Origin: Diphasiastrum complanatum
Taxonomy: Eukaryota > Streptophyta > Lycopodiopsida > Lycopodiales > Lycopodiaceae
DNA: 64,000 nt
Direction of reading: 5' to 3'
NCBI GenBank assembly: GCA_029204225.1
Contig: CM055101.1
Span: 35,827,648 to 35,891,647, forward strand
Numbering within the stretch: position 1 is the first letter of the stretch; each line of letters opens with the position of its first letter. The translations under genes were made by a program, and so were the position numbers. The notes under the pieces were generated by a model that saw only the letters and a list, made by a program, of their open reading frames with translations, made no database searches and was not told where the DNA came from. Of this stretch, positions 1 through 11,264 are shown in pieces.

Positions 1-700
1 TTCCTCAAACTGACTCTGATTACCTTCTGGGTTTCAGTGTTCGGTAAAAGCGCCAGTTGTAAGGCCGCTTTCAAAATTTTTAACTTGGCACATAGCTGAG
101 GGTCGTATCCCGGGACGCCAGCGGTATGCCGTCGGGACCATTCGGTCCGTGGCGCCAGCGGTATGCTGTCAGGACCATTTGGTCCAGGAACTGGTTGTTT
201 CCATATCTGTCGCGGCTTGTGGTTCTGAGTGTTCCTTGCATGAACGTGAATGGGTTAAGCTCTTGGGGAACGGGCTCTAATCTGTCGACTGAGTTGGATG
301 GCTTGCTTGGGTGGATGTTACCTGTTTATGGCTGTCCAGTCTAGCGTGGCGCCAGGTTGGCTTCCAGCGCTCGTGACGAAGCTTTCAGTTGGTTAAGTCT
401 GATGTAAGTCAGACCGCTTGCTTGGAATGGATGTTACTCGTCTGTAACGAAGCTTCAAGTTGGTTAAGTTTGATGTATGTCGGGCGGCTTGCTTGGAGGG
501 AAGTCACCCACGTCGGGACCCCCGATCTGGCATGGCGCCAGGTTGGATCTCAATGTTGGTCCTCGGAACTTCAAGTTGGTTAAGTCTGATCGTTGTTGGC
601 GAGTTGGCTGCTTGTATGTCAAGTGGGTTCGGATGGCAAGAGTTGAAGGCTGGGAAGCTAAGTCGTGGTTCCCGGCTCCCTTTGGGATGCCTGCGCTACA
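1..700 (+). mobile_element. Family A LTR, 3' portion, cut by window edge
   Basis: This matches positions 544-1243 of the complete 1243-bp LTR found at 44872-46114 and ends in the same GCGCTACA terminus. The short open frames inside it recur in every copy in this window and look like nothing known, so I treat the sequence as non-coding. The next base starts GTCAC, which is position 496-500 of another A LTR, so this piece is the right end of an A element (or solo LTR) inserted into that LTR. Confidence 0.85.
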
Positions 701-1449
701 GTCACACACTTGAAATGTAACCTTCTCAGATTTATCAATAAAGTGGGATTTTCCTCAAACTGACTCTGATTACCTTCTGGGTTTCAGTGTTCGGTAAAAG
801 CGCCAGTTGTAAGGCCGCTTCCAAATTTTTAAGTTGGCACATAGCTGAGGGTCGTATCCCGGGACGCCAGCGGTATGCCGTCGAGACCATTCGGTCCGTG
901 GCGCCAGCGGTATGCTGTCGGGACCATTTGGTCTAGGAATTGGTTGTTTCCATATCTGTCGCGGCTTGTGGTTCTGAGCATTCCTTGCATGAACGTGAAT
1001 GGGTTAAGCTCTTGGGGAACGGGCTCTAACTTGTCGGCTGAGTTGGATGGCTTGCTTGGGTGGACGTTACCTGTTTATGGCTGTCCAGTCTGGCGTGGCG
1101 CCAGGTTAGCTTCCAGCGCTCGTGACGAAGCTTTCAGTTGGTTAAGTTTGATGTAAGTCAGACCGCTTGCTTGGAATGGATGTTACTCATTTGTAACGAA
1201 GCTTCGAGTTGGTTAAGTTTGATGTATGTCGGGCGGCTTGCTTGGAGGGAAGTCACCCACATCGGGACTCCCGATCTGGCATGGTGCCAGGTTGGATCTC
1301 AATGTTGGTTTTCGGAACTTCAAGTTGGTTAAGTCTGATCGTTGTTGGCGAGTTGGTTGCTTGTATGTCAAGTGGGTTTGGATGACAAGAGTTGAAGGCT
1401 GGAAAGCTAAGTCGTGGTTCTCGGCTCCCTTTAGGATGTTTGTGCTACA
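701..1449 (+). mobile_element. Family A LTR (outer, older copy), positions 496-1244
   Basis: This is the right half of a second, more diverged family A LTR, running from GTCAC (701-705, the probable target-site duplication of the insertion to the left) to GTGCTACA at 1449. It carries the family's AATAAA polyadenylation signal at 737-742. Its left half should lie beyond the window edge, upstream of the inserted element. Base substitutions relative to the other copies show it is older than the copy in 1-700. Confidence 0.82.
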
Positions 1450-1995
1450 CAATGCTATGCTTCCACTTGAAGTTTTTGGGGAATCACCCTACAAGGCCTT
1501 TTTGTTGAGAAAGGACCTTTGAAAGAAAGGCCAAGGAAGAAGACCTTTCCCATCATGAAAACATTTTTTTGGACGAAGTTTTATACACACACCTTTCAAG
1601 TGGGAGGTGCATGTAAAAAAAAATGTAACTTTTTTAACATGCACCTTTTGGCAAGTTTTTTTTTTTTTTTTTGGGGGGGAGGGGGTTGTAGCCCTCCAAG
1701 GCCCTTCGGCCAAGGGCTATAGTCCTAGGCAAAAGGCCCTTTTGGAAGCACCTTCCCCATCATGAAAACATTTTTTAACTTTTTTTGTCGTAAAAGTCTT
1801 TTAAACCTACCTTACAAGCGCAGTAGTTTTGGGGAGGAAGTTCGAGGAAGCAAACCTTCCCCACCATTAAGACAATTTTTTTTCCTTTTTTTCCATAAAT
1901 TTTTTCTACACACACCCTCCAATCAGAAGGTGCATGTAAAAAAAGTAAATTTTTTTCATTCACCTTTCGATGCTTAGAAGGTGTATGCTAGAACA
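1450..1995. repeat. Three diverged copies of a short module, with homopolymer runs
   Basis: A module containing cccatcatgaaaaca followed by a T-run occurs near 1549 and 1755, with a weaker copy near 1862. A second module, acacacc...ggtgcatgtaaaaaaa, occurs near 1588 and 1909. Between them lie a run of about 16 T followed by G7 (1658-1680) and a small palindrome, ggcccttcggcc (1699-1710). No coding potential is seen. The structure suggests local duplication of a non-coding repeat of unknown class. Confidence 0.5.
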
Positions 1996-4139
1996 ATTTG
2001 TTTAGAGGAAAAACCCTCACAAATTGTGCTCGAGGAGCCGCATTCATTTTCTTTGAAAACAAAATAAATGAACATATGTTTCTGGTTTATCATAAGTACA
2101 TGAAAAATCTCAACACTTATGACAGAATCCAACGGTGTATGTTTTTTAGTTTCAAACTGTTAAGATGTGAGCAACTTCATCTAACATAAATAATTAGTCG
2201 TTTTGCTCGTATCTTAATGGCACCAATATGTTATCAAGCCTGCGCCTTCGGATTTCATAAAAAAAGTGTTCAAATTTTACCACGTTTTAATAATTTATTA
2301 CTAAGAAAGTGCAAGTGACATAATAAATCTAAGAGGTTTGACATAAATTGAATCAAATTTGATCGCTAATGCCTTCCATCGTGGATTTCATCAAAAACAA
2401 TCAAATTATTGTCATGTGTCAGTAAAAAATTCAAGTGATCCTAGTGGCACACTATCTTTCATACCTGATCACTTGGATGTCAGGCATGTTTCAACAATAT
2501 CACCTGGATACTTTCTCTAATCGATACTTGGCATGTGGCAAAACCTAACTCGTTGAAAATATCTAGTACCCGTGGTACTATTTTATGTAGCCACTACTTA
2601 GCAAAACAATTCTGTTGTTGTAAAAATCAAATAGCATGTTGACTAATACAAGGTTTTTATCGTGCGCATGACATTCAAATCATTGAAAAATAAAAATACA
2701 AATATTGCATTCTAGAATTTTTTTTTTTTAAATTTAAATTCTCAAACCACCTAAGAGCGGCACCATCATCTTTTAACATTAAAGTAGCCGAATGTTGTCA
2801 CTTTAAAGTTAAAAAGATCACGAGGTAACTCCAAAACTAAAGTCTGCACAATCAATTGGATTAATACCATGTGTTATAATTAAGCATCTTCGCACGACAT
2901 GAGAATAGTCATTTTTGCCCAACTTGGCCAAGCTAGAGTCCAAGGCTAACATTGGCTTAAGCACTACATTAACACAAAAAATAATGGTCCATTCCTACAT
3001 GAAATATGCTTATTATTGTGAAAATAATGGCATTTAAAAATTGAAAAAATTTATAGAAGATAGTCTTATTGTGTTTAATCCAAAATGAGTTGAGCATATT
3101 ATTATAGTTGCTTGTTAAAAAAAATTATGTTAACATATTAATATTATGCTTAAATCTATGAATTTTTAACATATTTTGAAGCTTTTTCTTTTAGTAGATC
3201 ATAATTTTTTGAGGTTCAATATTTCTTTCAAGTTATATCTTATGTTTTTTTTGCTTTTTAAGGTTGAAGGGTACTATAAGTGTGCTTGACATTTAATGTC
3301 ATGTTCTTGAATGTATAGTTATACACTATAAACATATTTTTATGTGGGGGAGATCTGAGGGTCGTGGCATCCGAATTTCTTAGGTTTTGACAATCTGCGA
3401 GTAAATTATTTGCGAGTTTCATTCTACCCATGGTTCACCAATTATGTAGCACATGGCCTGCCATGTAATATTAACTGCATTATATCTCTAATTGCAAGAA
3501 GATACCGACTATATACAAAAATTTCAATGGATTTTAACGTGAACAAACATATTGCTTGTGAGGACCTCAATGTGAGACAACTTTGGAAGTGACATTGGTT
3601 GTCTCCATTCTATACTACTAATAATCTTCTCCATGTCTCTTGATAGATGTCATGACAATCTCTAGCACATCTTTGTTCTATGGTATTGTGTTCACTATTA
3701 TTTTTTTCTTTTCAGTCATGTATTAAAATTAGCTTTTCATTTTCTAGTACCACAAAAGGCTTGCATACCATAGCATGGGCCATTGTATAATGTAAATCAT
3801 TCACAACCATTCAATTTTCTCATGTAAAACAAGTTGTATAGTCTATGTGATAATGCAAGTACCAAACTATGTAGTCTATATGGCAATTCGGGTATCAAAC
3901 CATCATGACATTGCCCACACTAGTCATGTCTTAATGGCAAGAGAGGCACTTGGGAAGCACTCATAGCACAATACTAAACAAAGAATCCTTCATGGGTGAT
4001 GTTTCTAAGGACCAAATCGAATGGCATTTGTATGAAGGAAAATTACACAAATCAAGGAATCAAGAGACCAATTGACAGCAGTGGGGGAGCCAATAAGAGA
4101 TGTGGATTTAATGCAGACCCCAATGAGCAGCTTATCAAA
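1996..4139. other. AT-rich intergenic DNA, no gene seen
   Basis: The stretch is AT-rich with only short chance open frames, including one of 60 codons at 3410-3592 with no recognisable motif. I see no tRNA, terminal repeat or coding remnant in it. Confidence 0.6.
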
Positions 4140-5160
4140 AAAAATTCAAATGTTTGAATCAAGGGAGGGGATACCGACATTCAAGTATCTTCACAACATC
4201 TTGTTGTAGGAGGAACAAAGACGTGAAGTGGTAAAGTCTCGATAATTCTCGTCAGAAGATCAAGCAATGTTGCCTAAAGAATTGAATAAGTTAAGGATTT
4301 TCTCAAATAAATCCAATACGGATGATGATGATCAAGGATCCTCATCAAGCAAGAATAAGAAAGGCAAATGCTTTTATTGCCAAAAGCCTAGACATTGGGC
4401 TAGAGTTGTCGCAAAAAGAAGGCCGATTTAAGAAGGGTAAAGTGAAGCGATTGACCTATCTTGCTGAAAGAGGATCTTGATAGCGACAATGGAGATCAAG
4501 GCACAACATTTGCTACAACATCAGCATCACAACATTCCATTAGTGACACACATTTGTTCATGGATTTAGGAGCGACAAGACATATGATGGACAACAAATC
4601 CATGTTAAAAAAGCTAGAGCTAACGATGATGGAAATAGAGTTGCTCAAGAAAATGGTGACAAGTGTCAAATCTATGGGTTGGTGTAGTGCCTATTAATTT
4701 CTTGATGGGCAAGTAAAAGTAATTGGAAATGTCTTGTATGTTCTTGACTTACAAAAAAAAAAAAATTATCAGTTGGTACAAGGATGGATCGTAAGTTAAA
4801 GGATCGTAAGTTAAAGGTGATGTTCAACAATAAGAAGTGTGAAATTAAGGACGTAAATTAGGGTTTCAAGGTAATCGCTAATGGCTTTTGTGACAAAACT
4901 TGTGGTTTATATAGATTGAATGTTGTGGTTACAAAGTGGAATGCGTTAGTAGCAATGTCAATATCTCAAAGTGATTTGTGGCATAGGCACCTAGGACGTC
5001 TAAACTTCGTAGGCTTGAAATTATTTTGAAAACTCAAGATGGTGACAAGTTTACCTATCTTGGACAATAAGAAAAATTCCATCTACAAGCGGTGCATTCT
5101 TGGAAATTCACATAAAGAGAAGTTTGAGAAAGAGGGGCAACCCATGGACTTACAAAACAC
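4140..5160 (+). pseudogene. Decayed Ty1/copia gag-protease-integrase start
   Basis: In order on the plus strand I can read three copia landmarks. A zinc knuckle lies at 4369-4410 (CFYCQKPRHWARV, with the last cysteine lost). A protease relic at 4557-4590 reads MDLGATRHM where DSGATRHM is expected. A GAG-pre-integrase segment starts near 4978 (LWHRHLGRLN) and runs to the CxxG-like motif near 5090. Stops and frame changes separate them. Integrase core, RT and RNase H do not follow, so this is a truncated, old element. No LTR was recognised. Confidence 0.75.
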
Positions 5161-5390
5161 ATGCCATAGTAGAAGTTTATTAACTTTTACGCATACGTGG
5201 TCTTATGATACACATGCCACGGAGTTTTATTTCTTTTTTTACTTTTCACTTTTTTGCTAGCATTATCTCCCTCCTTATTGGATTGGTGGTCCCACACCAA
5301 TGGAAGCTTTTTCATCCTGGATCTTTTGAGCCTCCTGGAGGCGAGATTGTTGTTGGCGAGATTGGTAAATCTTGTTCTTGATGCCCTCCA
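5161..5390 (-). other. Probable 3' end of the minus-strand gypsy element
   Basis: On the minus strand a purine-rich stretch, AAGGAGGGAGAT, lies near 5263-5275 just past the end of the extra ORF. This would fit a polypurine tract preceding a 3' LTR. I could not delimit the LTR, so the boundary with the copia remnant to the left is uncertain. Confidence 0.3.
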
Positions 5391-8300
5391 TCATTTCCCA
5401 GCGCAATTGTTAAGGAAGAGCATGTGTTTGTAGTAGTGGAGCATTCCTTGGAGAAAGTCATGGATTTTCCACAGTTCTACCATATCAACGTGTAGTGCCA
5501 AAGTGAGGGCTGCTCGATAATAAAGCCACGCTATGTTGATGTGGTCGTCTTGTGTTTGTAGAGGTTTATTGATATCAATGGCTATTGGTGGTAGCCCTCG
5601 ATCCCAATAACCTTTGAGCTCTGCCAAAAATGCCACCATGCTGCAATTATCCGCAAAGTATCTCGCATCGCGATCAGGGTTGCCATGGTGCTTTTGGTAG
5701 AATACTTGGCAATTTGTGACCATGTCATCAGCTGGGTTGCTGGTATCTACACCTATGAGCATGGGCCAAAAAATCTTGTTCTTTACCTTTGTCACACGAA
5801 ACTATTCTCGCCACGCTATTGGATAATAATATGCATTGGTGCATATATAGGCGGGTGCTTCGAGATACCGTGCCATGGAGGTTTTGCTTTGTAAAAATAG
5901 TTTATGGCTCCAGGCTGGTTGTGGATCTAGGAGTTTGACAGCTTCCTTATGATTTTTGCAATGATCAATATTTGGAAGGGTGTAGTCGCCTCGCTCCTTT
6001 GTAGTCTGATACTTCTTGACAAACTCTTCAGATATAAGTAATTCCTTGCTAGGCCCATTAGGCGTAATCATGTGTCTTATTGTGGGTGCTTCAGCTGCCA
6101 AGGTATGTTCTTCTTGTGGATCAGGTTGAGAAGAGAGAGGTGGTGAAGGGTTAGATTCAGCAATGCGTTGAGATTTTGGAGAAAATCGTCATTGAATGAA
6201 AGAAAATTTAGTGGTGTCGATGGGGTTAGAAGCGGTGGAAGAGATGGTGTCGGGAGGAAGTATCACTAGCACCCTGTGATTTAGTTGGTGGAGGAGCTCT
6301 TGAGACTTGTCGTGGTCCTTGGAATGTCAATCCCTGATTTATTGATGGAGCCCCTTGGAACCATGCCCCATCTCTGTCATCAGATCCATCGTAATGATGT
6401 TCGAAATCGTGAAATTGGACGTGTTTTGCATGGACGGAAGATGCCGATTGTGTGGCCTCCTTTAGCTTTTCTTTCATGGTGGCAATATGTTGGTTTAGGG
6501 CTTCGACGGAGGTAGCATATGATTACTGCATTTTGGAATGTTGTTCCGTCGTGGCCTTTAACTTTTGTGCCAATTGTTGATACGCCTCCACTGGAATCGG
6601 AGTCCCTCGAGAATAGTTGGTGTTGCAAAGTCGGTGAAGTTGACCTGCACCGGTTGTTTCTTCATAGCGGAACGTGTTACTGATGTGGCTGCCAAAGTGT
6701 CATCCCTCTCCGTGGTAAGATTGGTTATGAGAGTGTGGAGTTGGAAGAATTGTTGATCTCTGAGTAGGAGCTGGTGTTAGAGGTTGTTGAGCATCTGTTG
6801 TTCCAGTTGGATGTGTGCGTTCAGATCCTGTATTTGTTGTTGTTGTTGCTTGGATTCTGCCTCCAACTTGTCTTCTCCTTCTGAAGATCTTCCAGGGCTC
6901 CATCGTCGAACTACCTCATAGTGGAATGACCTCCTAAGGTATCGAAGATGTTGTACTGGAGTTCATCCACCAGCAAAACTGCTTTTTGGGCCGCTAGGAG
7001 TAATTTCTCCCAAGGGCCAATGTCAAAGAGTGTGCGTGTATAATTGGGATATGGCATGGGGTTGAATGGAAGAAAATCTGGAATTGGGGGAGAGGTTGGA
7101 GTGTGAGAAAATGCAGGGGGAGATGATTGAGGTATGGTAGGAGATGTGGGTGGAGGTGAGGTATTAGGGGAGGTGAATATGGAGGTGACTGAATGTGTGT
7201 CGGGGAAGTATGAATTGGATTAGTTGTGACAGTTGTGGAAGTGGTTTGTGTTAGTAATTGTAGTGCAAAATCGTCTACATTTACTGCAGAGTCAAGTAGG
7301 GTGGAAGAGTGTACAGGTGAGGGCTTGCGTGGAATCATGGAATCAAAGCCCGTGTTAAGTGTGAATGAAGGGGCGGATGAGGCAGTAAATGCTGGGGGTA
7401 GTGGTGGAAGGAGAGTTATGTTAGTAGGTAGTGAAACCGAAATGGCTGAAGTTAGCTGAGTAGACAGGACCACGCCTAAGGAACCTAAGCCGAAAGCACC
7501 TGCATCCAAAGAGCTGCCTGCTACTGCTACTGCTTGTCTTCTTTGCTAGGCCTGTTGAAGTAGGGTCTCTTATTTTCCTAGAACCTCCTTTTGGACTTGA
7601 GAGGATTTCAAGTTCCCACCGGATTCAGCATACTCTGCCCCTATATCACTGGATAAGATATCATGGGGGTTGTCGTCCATGCTCACTGCCTTACCCTTCT
7701 ACTTCTTCGTTGGTGGTGCAAGTGAAATAGGTTCGGCGGACACTTGTGGGTTGGCATGCTTTCTGGTTCTAGGATAGATATCTTCAAGCTCCTTGAGGAC
7801 CGCGGCCGTTCGTTGTCCCAGGTGTTGTGCGACCAACATGTATAACATATATCCACATTTGGTAGTGGATTTGTGAGCTTTCAGGGCCACACATAGCTTG
7901 TTAGACAAGGTCCACTTGTACTTTTGAGTGGGATCGTTCATGGTGAGGGTTAAAGAAAATAGATCGCTTGGTGGAATACGATCCATTTTATTATTGTGTA
8001 CCTCCACCATGGCGATGAGTATCTCTGCGGCTGCCCGGAGCTTAGGATCTTTGATCAACTTTATGACAAAGCCATCATTTGTCTGCGCGATGGTCTTTCT
8101 ATCTTCATTCAGGAACTTGGTGAAATATTTGGAATCATAGCTTGTGCCCTTGCCATGAATTGTCTCGCCCATATTGGAAATCCAATGCACTGTAAATGTG
8201 TGAGGGAGATGTCGATTACGATATAGTTGTCGTCCTTTGACGATATCTTGAATGACTGGAATTCGTATGAATAAGTTGAATAAGCCGCTCAGACCAAGCT

Positions 8301-8417
8301 CTCACTTTGCTAATCAGAAAAATAAGTAAGATCTAAGCCAAGGATAGTGAAAATATCCTTGGCCAAGACCAATGCTTCAGAATGATTCTTGATGTAGATA
8401 AAAAATAAATCGCCCAT
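5391..8417 (-). pseudogene. Extra ORF downstream of gypsy integrase, copy 1
   Basis: A frame of about 1000 codons, interrupted by stops and frameshifts, runs from an ATG at 8417 to a stop at 5391. It is downstream of the gypsy integrase on the same strand. Visible parts, N to C: an alpha/beta-looking domain containing NDGFVIKLIKDP (about 7950); a Ser/Thr/Pro-rich linker (7510-7000); a Gln-rich, probably coiled-coil segment with VEALNQHIATLEEKL in copy 2; and a C-terminal globular part (6101-5391). A one-base loss near 8175 and stops TAG/TGA near 8300 break the N-terminus. I do not recognise the family. It is not RT, RNase H, protease or integrase. A gag- or env-like accessory role is possible but unproven. 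The third relative at 18685-19448 shares the DP-containing motif. Confidence 0.55.
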
Positions 8418-8590
8418 ACAAGGTTGGGGGCCTTACGGCGGTGGAGTGATAGTGAAGAGTCTTTGGAGGCCATTATAGCAGTAGTCAGAGAGTTCTTGAT
8501 AGTTCTAAAAATTTTAAAAATTTGGAGAATTTTTGGCAGGAACTCTCTTGTGGGAATTTGAAATGAACTCGTGGGGAGAATGGGTGAGGC

Positions 8591-8600
8591 CTATATATAG
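8591..8600 (-). promoter_or_regulatory. TATA-box candidate for extra ORF copy 1
   Basis: CTATATATAG, about 175 bases upstream of the ATG at 8417 on the minus strand and about 290 bases past the integrase stop. The motif is itself palindromic, so direction is inferred from the ORF. The same motif is kept in copy 2 (13762-13771), and a different TATA box precedes the third relative. Confidence 0.45.
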
Positions 8601-8890
8601 ATTATTTTTGGCAGGAATTCGAAACTTTACCCAGTAATCGTCCTCAATGTCCACGATTTCTCAGTGAGGTTCACGAATGTCGAGGCACTATTCTGAGGTC
8701 CCGCAAGTTTCTATAAGTGATATTTTTGTGCAAATTGAGTGGAATTGTATGACAGTACAAAATTGGTATGATCAGAATTCGCGATTAGGAAAAAAAAATT
8801 GTGCAAGAATTTATAAAGCTCAGGTAAACAGAAATAAATAAGGAAATAAAACAACCTAGTACATATCAAGATAAAACATGGTTCGTGGTA

Positions 8891-9440
8891 CTATCTGAGT
8901 CTGCTTCCATTGAACACAGTATCTAAGGTATTGCCTTGTAGGGTTTGGAGTTGGACATGACCAAAGACAAATATCTTCTGAATGACATAAGGTCCTTGGC
9001 CGGAAAATTTCAGTTTGCCCTTGAAGGTTTTGGCTTGATATAAGAGGACCTTGTCTCCAACCTGGAACTCTTTGAGTTCTAAAGATCGGTCATGCCATGT
9101 CTTTTGTCGACATTTGTGGACTTGTTGAGCATGGATGTTGATCAGTCTTGTTTCACACATTGCTCTAGATGAAATAATTGATTAGCTAGAATCTGTCGAT
9201 TATCTAGCTCTAGATTATAGGTTACTTGTAGGGGTGGAATATGGAATTCTACAAGCATGACGGCTTCTTGGCCATATACTAGCTGGAAGGGAGTTAGACT
9301 TGTGGCTCTTTTCGGGGTAGTGCGATAGGCCCATAGAGCAACGTGAAGTTTCAGTTCCCAATCAGATCGGCTAGATTCTACGATCTTGGTTAGAATACTA
9401 CATAAGATATTATTGGTAAATTTCGCCTAGCCATTGCATC
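8891..9440 (-). pseudogene. Ty3/gypsy integrase C-terminal part, copy 1
   Basis: The minus strand encodes WELKLHVALWAYRTTP and TPFQLVYGQEAV (9360-9240), the typical end of the gypsy integrase core. A frameshift near 9163 follows, then the C-terminal domain with FQVGDKVLLYQAKTFKGKL and GPYVIQ to NGSRLR (9160-8891). The upstream integrase, RT and RNase H are missing because a copia family D LTR begins at 9447, directly at the break. The frameshift is shared with copy 2, so it predates the duplication. Confidence 0.82.
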
Positions 9441-9446
9441 GTGGAT

Positions 9447-10279
9447 TGTTGGATTCCTATCCTATCCTCTCCATCCTTATTTCATGCTAATTTACATTCA
9501 TTTATTAGTTGTTGTAAATCATCGACATCTCCAACCTATCCAACATCTGTGTCCTCGACTTCCACGTCATCGACTTGTCCGACGTCTTGCAGTTTGTCCA
9601 CGATCTCTGACTTGTACGAAGTCATCGACGTGTCCAACATCTCTAACTAAATTAGATGTCGACGGAAAACGATGTGCAATAGCACGTAGTGTCTTAATCC
9701 TGATTTGTAAAGTTAATCATTCTTTTAATCAGTAAGCCATGTGTACATATTCATCTAAGATCGATGAATAAGTAGATCAGTAACTTCATTTCAGAGTGGA
9801 TTGTATCGTTCTTCTTTTCTCTTATCACAGAGTATTGTATCAAGAAGAACGCGCCTGATCTGTTCTGCAATCACAATGTATCTCTACACGACTAATTCAT
9901 CATTATTCTAGCAATTTAGTTTGTGTAAAGTGATTGCATGTTCGAACTGATTCATACTTGCATATTCATTGTTCTGTAGATTTTATCGTTTTGTATGACT
10001 GATAGCACTGCTCGATTTTCTTGCTCTAATCACTGCATCTTTGATACAACGCTACCACAAAGCTAAACTCTATAACCAAGGTAAGTTGTGCATGGCTAGG
10101 GAATCAACTTAGTCGATCCAGTGACTTCGAAGTTGTGATCAGTAGGACAAACTTCGAAGACTTCGAAGTCGGCCTGATTACTAAATCGATAGACTTAGTT
10201 TCATACACCGAGGATTCCCTGTTGCTATATTTTTGTTGCTACAAGAATTGAAGGTTTATCCACCTGTCGAATCCCAACA
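9447..10279 (+). mobile_element. Copia family D LTR, 833 bp, plus orientation
   Basis: The LTR starts TGTTGGATTC, ends GAATCCCAACA, and is followed at once by a tRNA-Met primer site, so it is a 5' LTR. It contains an irregular array of about 12-base units resembling catcgacttgtcc (9518-9650) and several TTCGAA palindromes (10125-10170). It was inserted into the gypsy integrase: the gypsy sequence stops at 9446, and the same junction exists in the duplicate at 14619/14620. Confidence 0.8.
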
Positions 10280-10634
10280 TGGTATCAGAGCTTGTTCTCT
10301 GATTCCTAAAGGCAAATCTAGAGCATATAATATCAGAACATCTCTTTTATTATAGTGTAGGCAGTCGCTATTATTGTTTTCAGTCATATTATCATGTGCT
10401 TACCTGCATTACTGACTTGTATTTCGCTACAATTAATCTGAATAAAGTGTTGTCTAGTTCTGCATTTAGGTTCTGTTAGTATTTACAATGCTTTCCGCTC
10501 TCTGTCTGACTTTCTGATTGCTTTGTCTGATTGTCTACTCTTGCTTCTACTATCACCGTGCATCTAGCTCTAAACTTAACTTCATTATTGTGTTCGCCTA
10601 TTGTTACCAATAGTGCACGCACCAAGGGAACCTT
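10280..10634 (+). other. Family D primer binding site and leader
   Basis: TGGTATCAGAGC at 10280-10291 is complementary to the 3' end of plant initiator tRNA-Met. The following leader matches the leader-like sequence near 62110-62180 (tcgctattgt...cttgcattattgac). Instead of a plus-strand gag, a minus-strand gag begins at 10635, so this element is rearranged. Confidence 0.7.
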
Positions 10635-11057
10635 TCACCAAATTCCCCAGCATGTTGAACCTATTGTTGCCATCTGATCCATTAGAGTCTTAAATTCATT
10701 TATGTGATTCTGAACAGAATCACCATCTGACATTCTGAGAGAGAAAAATTGTCTTCTCAGATGCAGCTTCAAAGTGACATCCCTCACTTCATATAATGTA
10801 CTCAATATATTCCAAACTTCTTTCAATGATTGGGCTTTTCTAATATGACCAATTTGTGTGTCGGACATGTTAAGGGTGATCAAGACAAAATCCTTGCCAT
10901 CCTTGAGCTTTTATTTGAAAATGGCTTGCTCATCGACAATGGGAAGTAGTTCGATTCCAGCAACTATTTCCCATAGTTCGTTGGCCATCAGTACTACTTG
11001 GTAATTCGAACCATCCAGTTTCTCTACCATTAGAGCATACTGTGATTGTGAATCCAT
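10635..11057 (-). pseudogene. Copia family D gag, copy 1
   Basis: It starts at the ATG at 11057 (MDSQSQYALMVEKLDGSNY) and continues in a second frame with IRKAQSLKEVWNILSTLYE and HINEFKTLMDQM. This is the UBN2/gag polyprotein pattern of plant copia elements. It is broken by a stop/frameshift between 10911 and 10883 and truncated at 10635. The leader upstream on this strand runs to about 11255. It faces a plus-strand D LTR, so the two come from different D copies or from an inversion. Confidence 0.75.
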
Positions 11058-11264
11058 TTGGAATTTCAAGATGAGTATATTCAGATAGTAGCGGGCAAAA
11101 CCGCGTGCTCGCAAAGCTAACTACAATTCATAAAAGCTATGAGCTAATACTGACGATCCGTCTAAAGAAGAGAATCAATGCATGAAAGCATCTACTGTGT
11201 CTGTCTCATCAGATTTGATAATCTGTGTTCTTGACTATTGATCAATTGCATAATCTATTGATCA

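Noticed and set aside
1-1449. Simple tandem 750-bp satellite
   Set aside because: The copies are the 3' portions of LTRs, and the junction at 700/701 matches an LTR terminus followed by a TSD, so nesting explains it better.
126-1522. Several open frames of 60-98 codons that recur in all family A LTR copies
   Set aside because: They overlap on both strands, carry no domain, and recur only because the LTR recurs. Stops differ between copies, with no sign of frame preservation.
7226-7459. Plus-strand frame duplicated at 12396-12629
   Set aside because: Antisense to the extra ORF linker. It is present twice only because of the segmental duplication.
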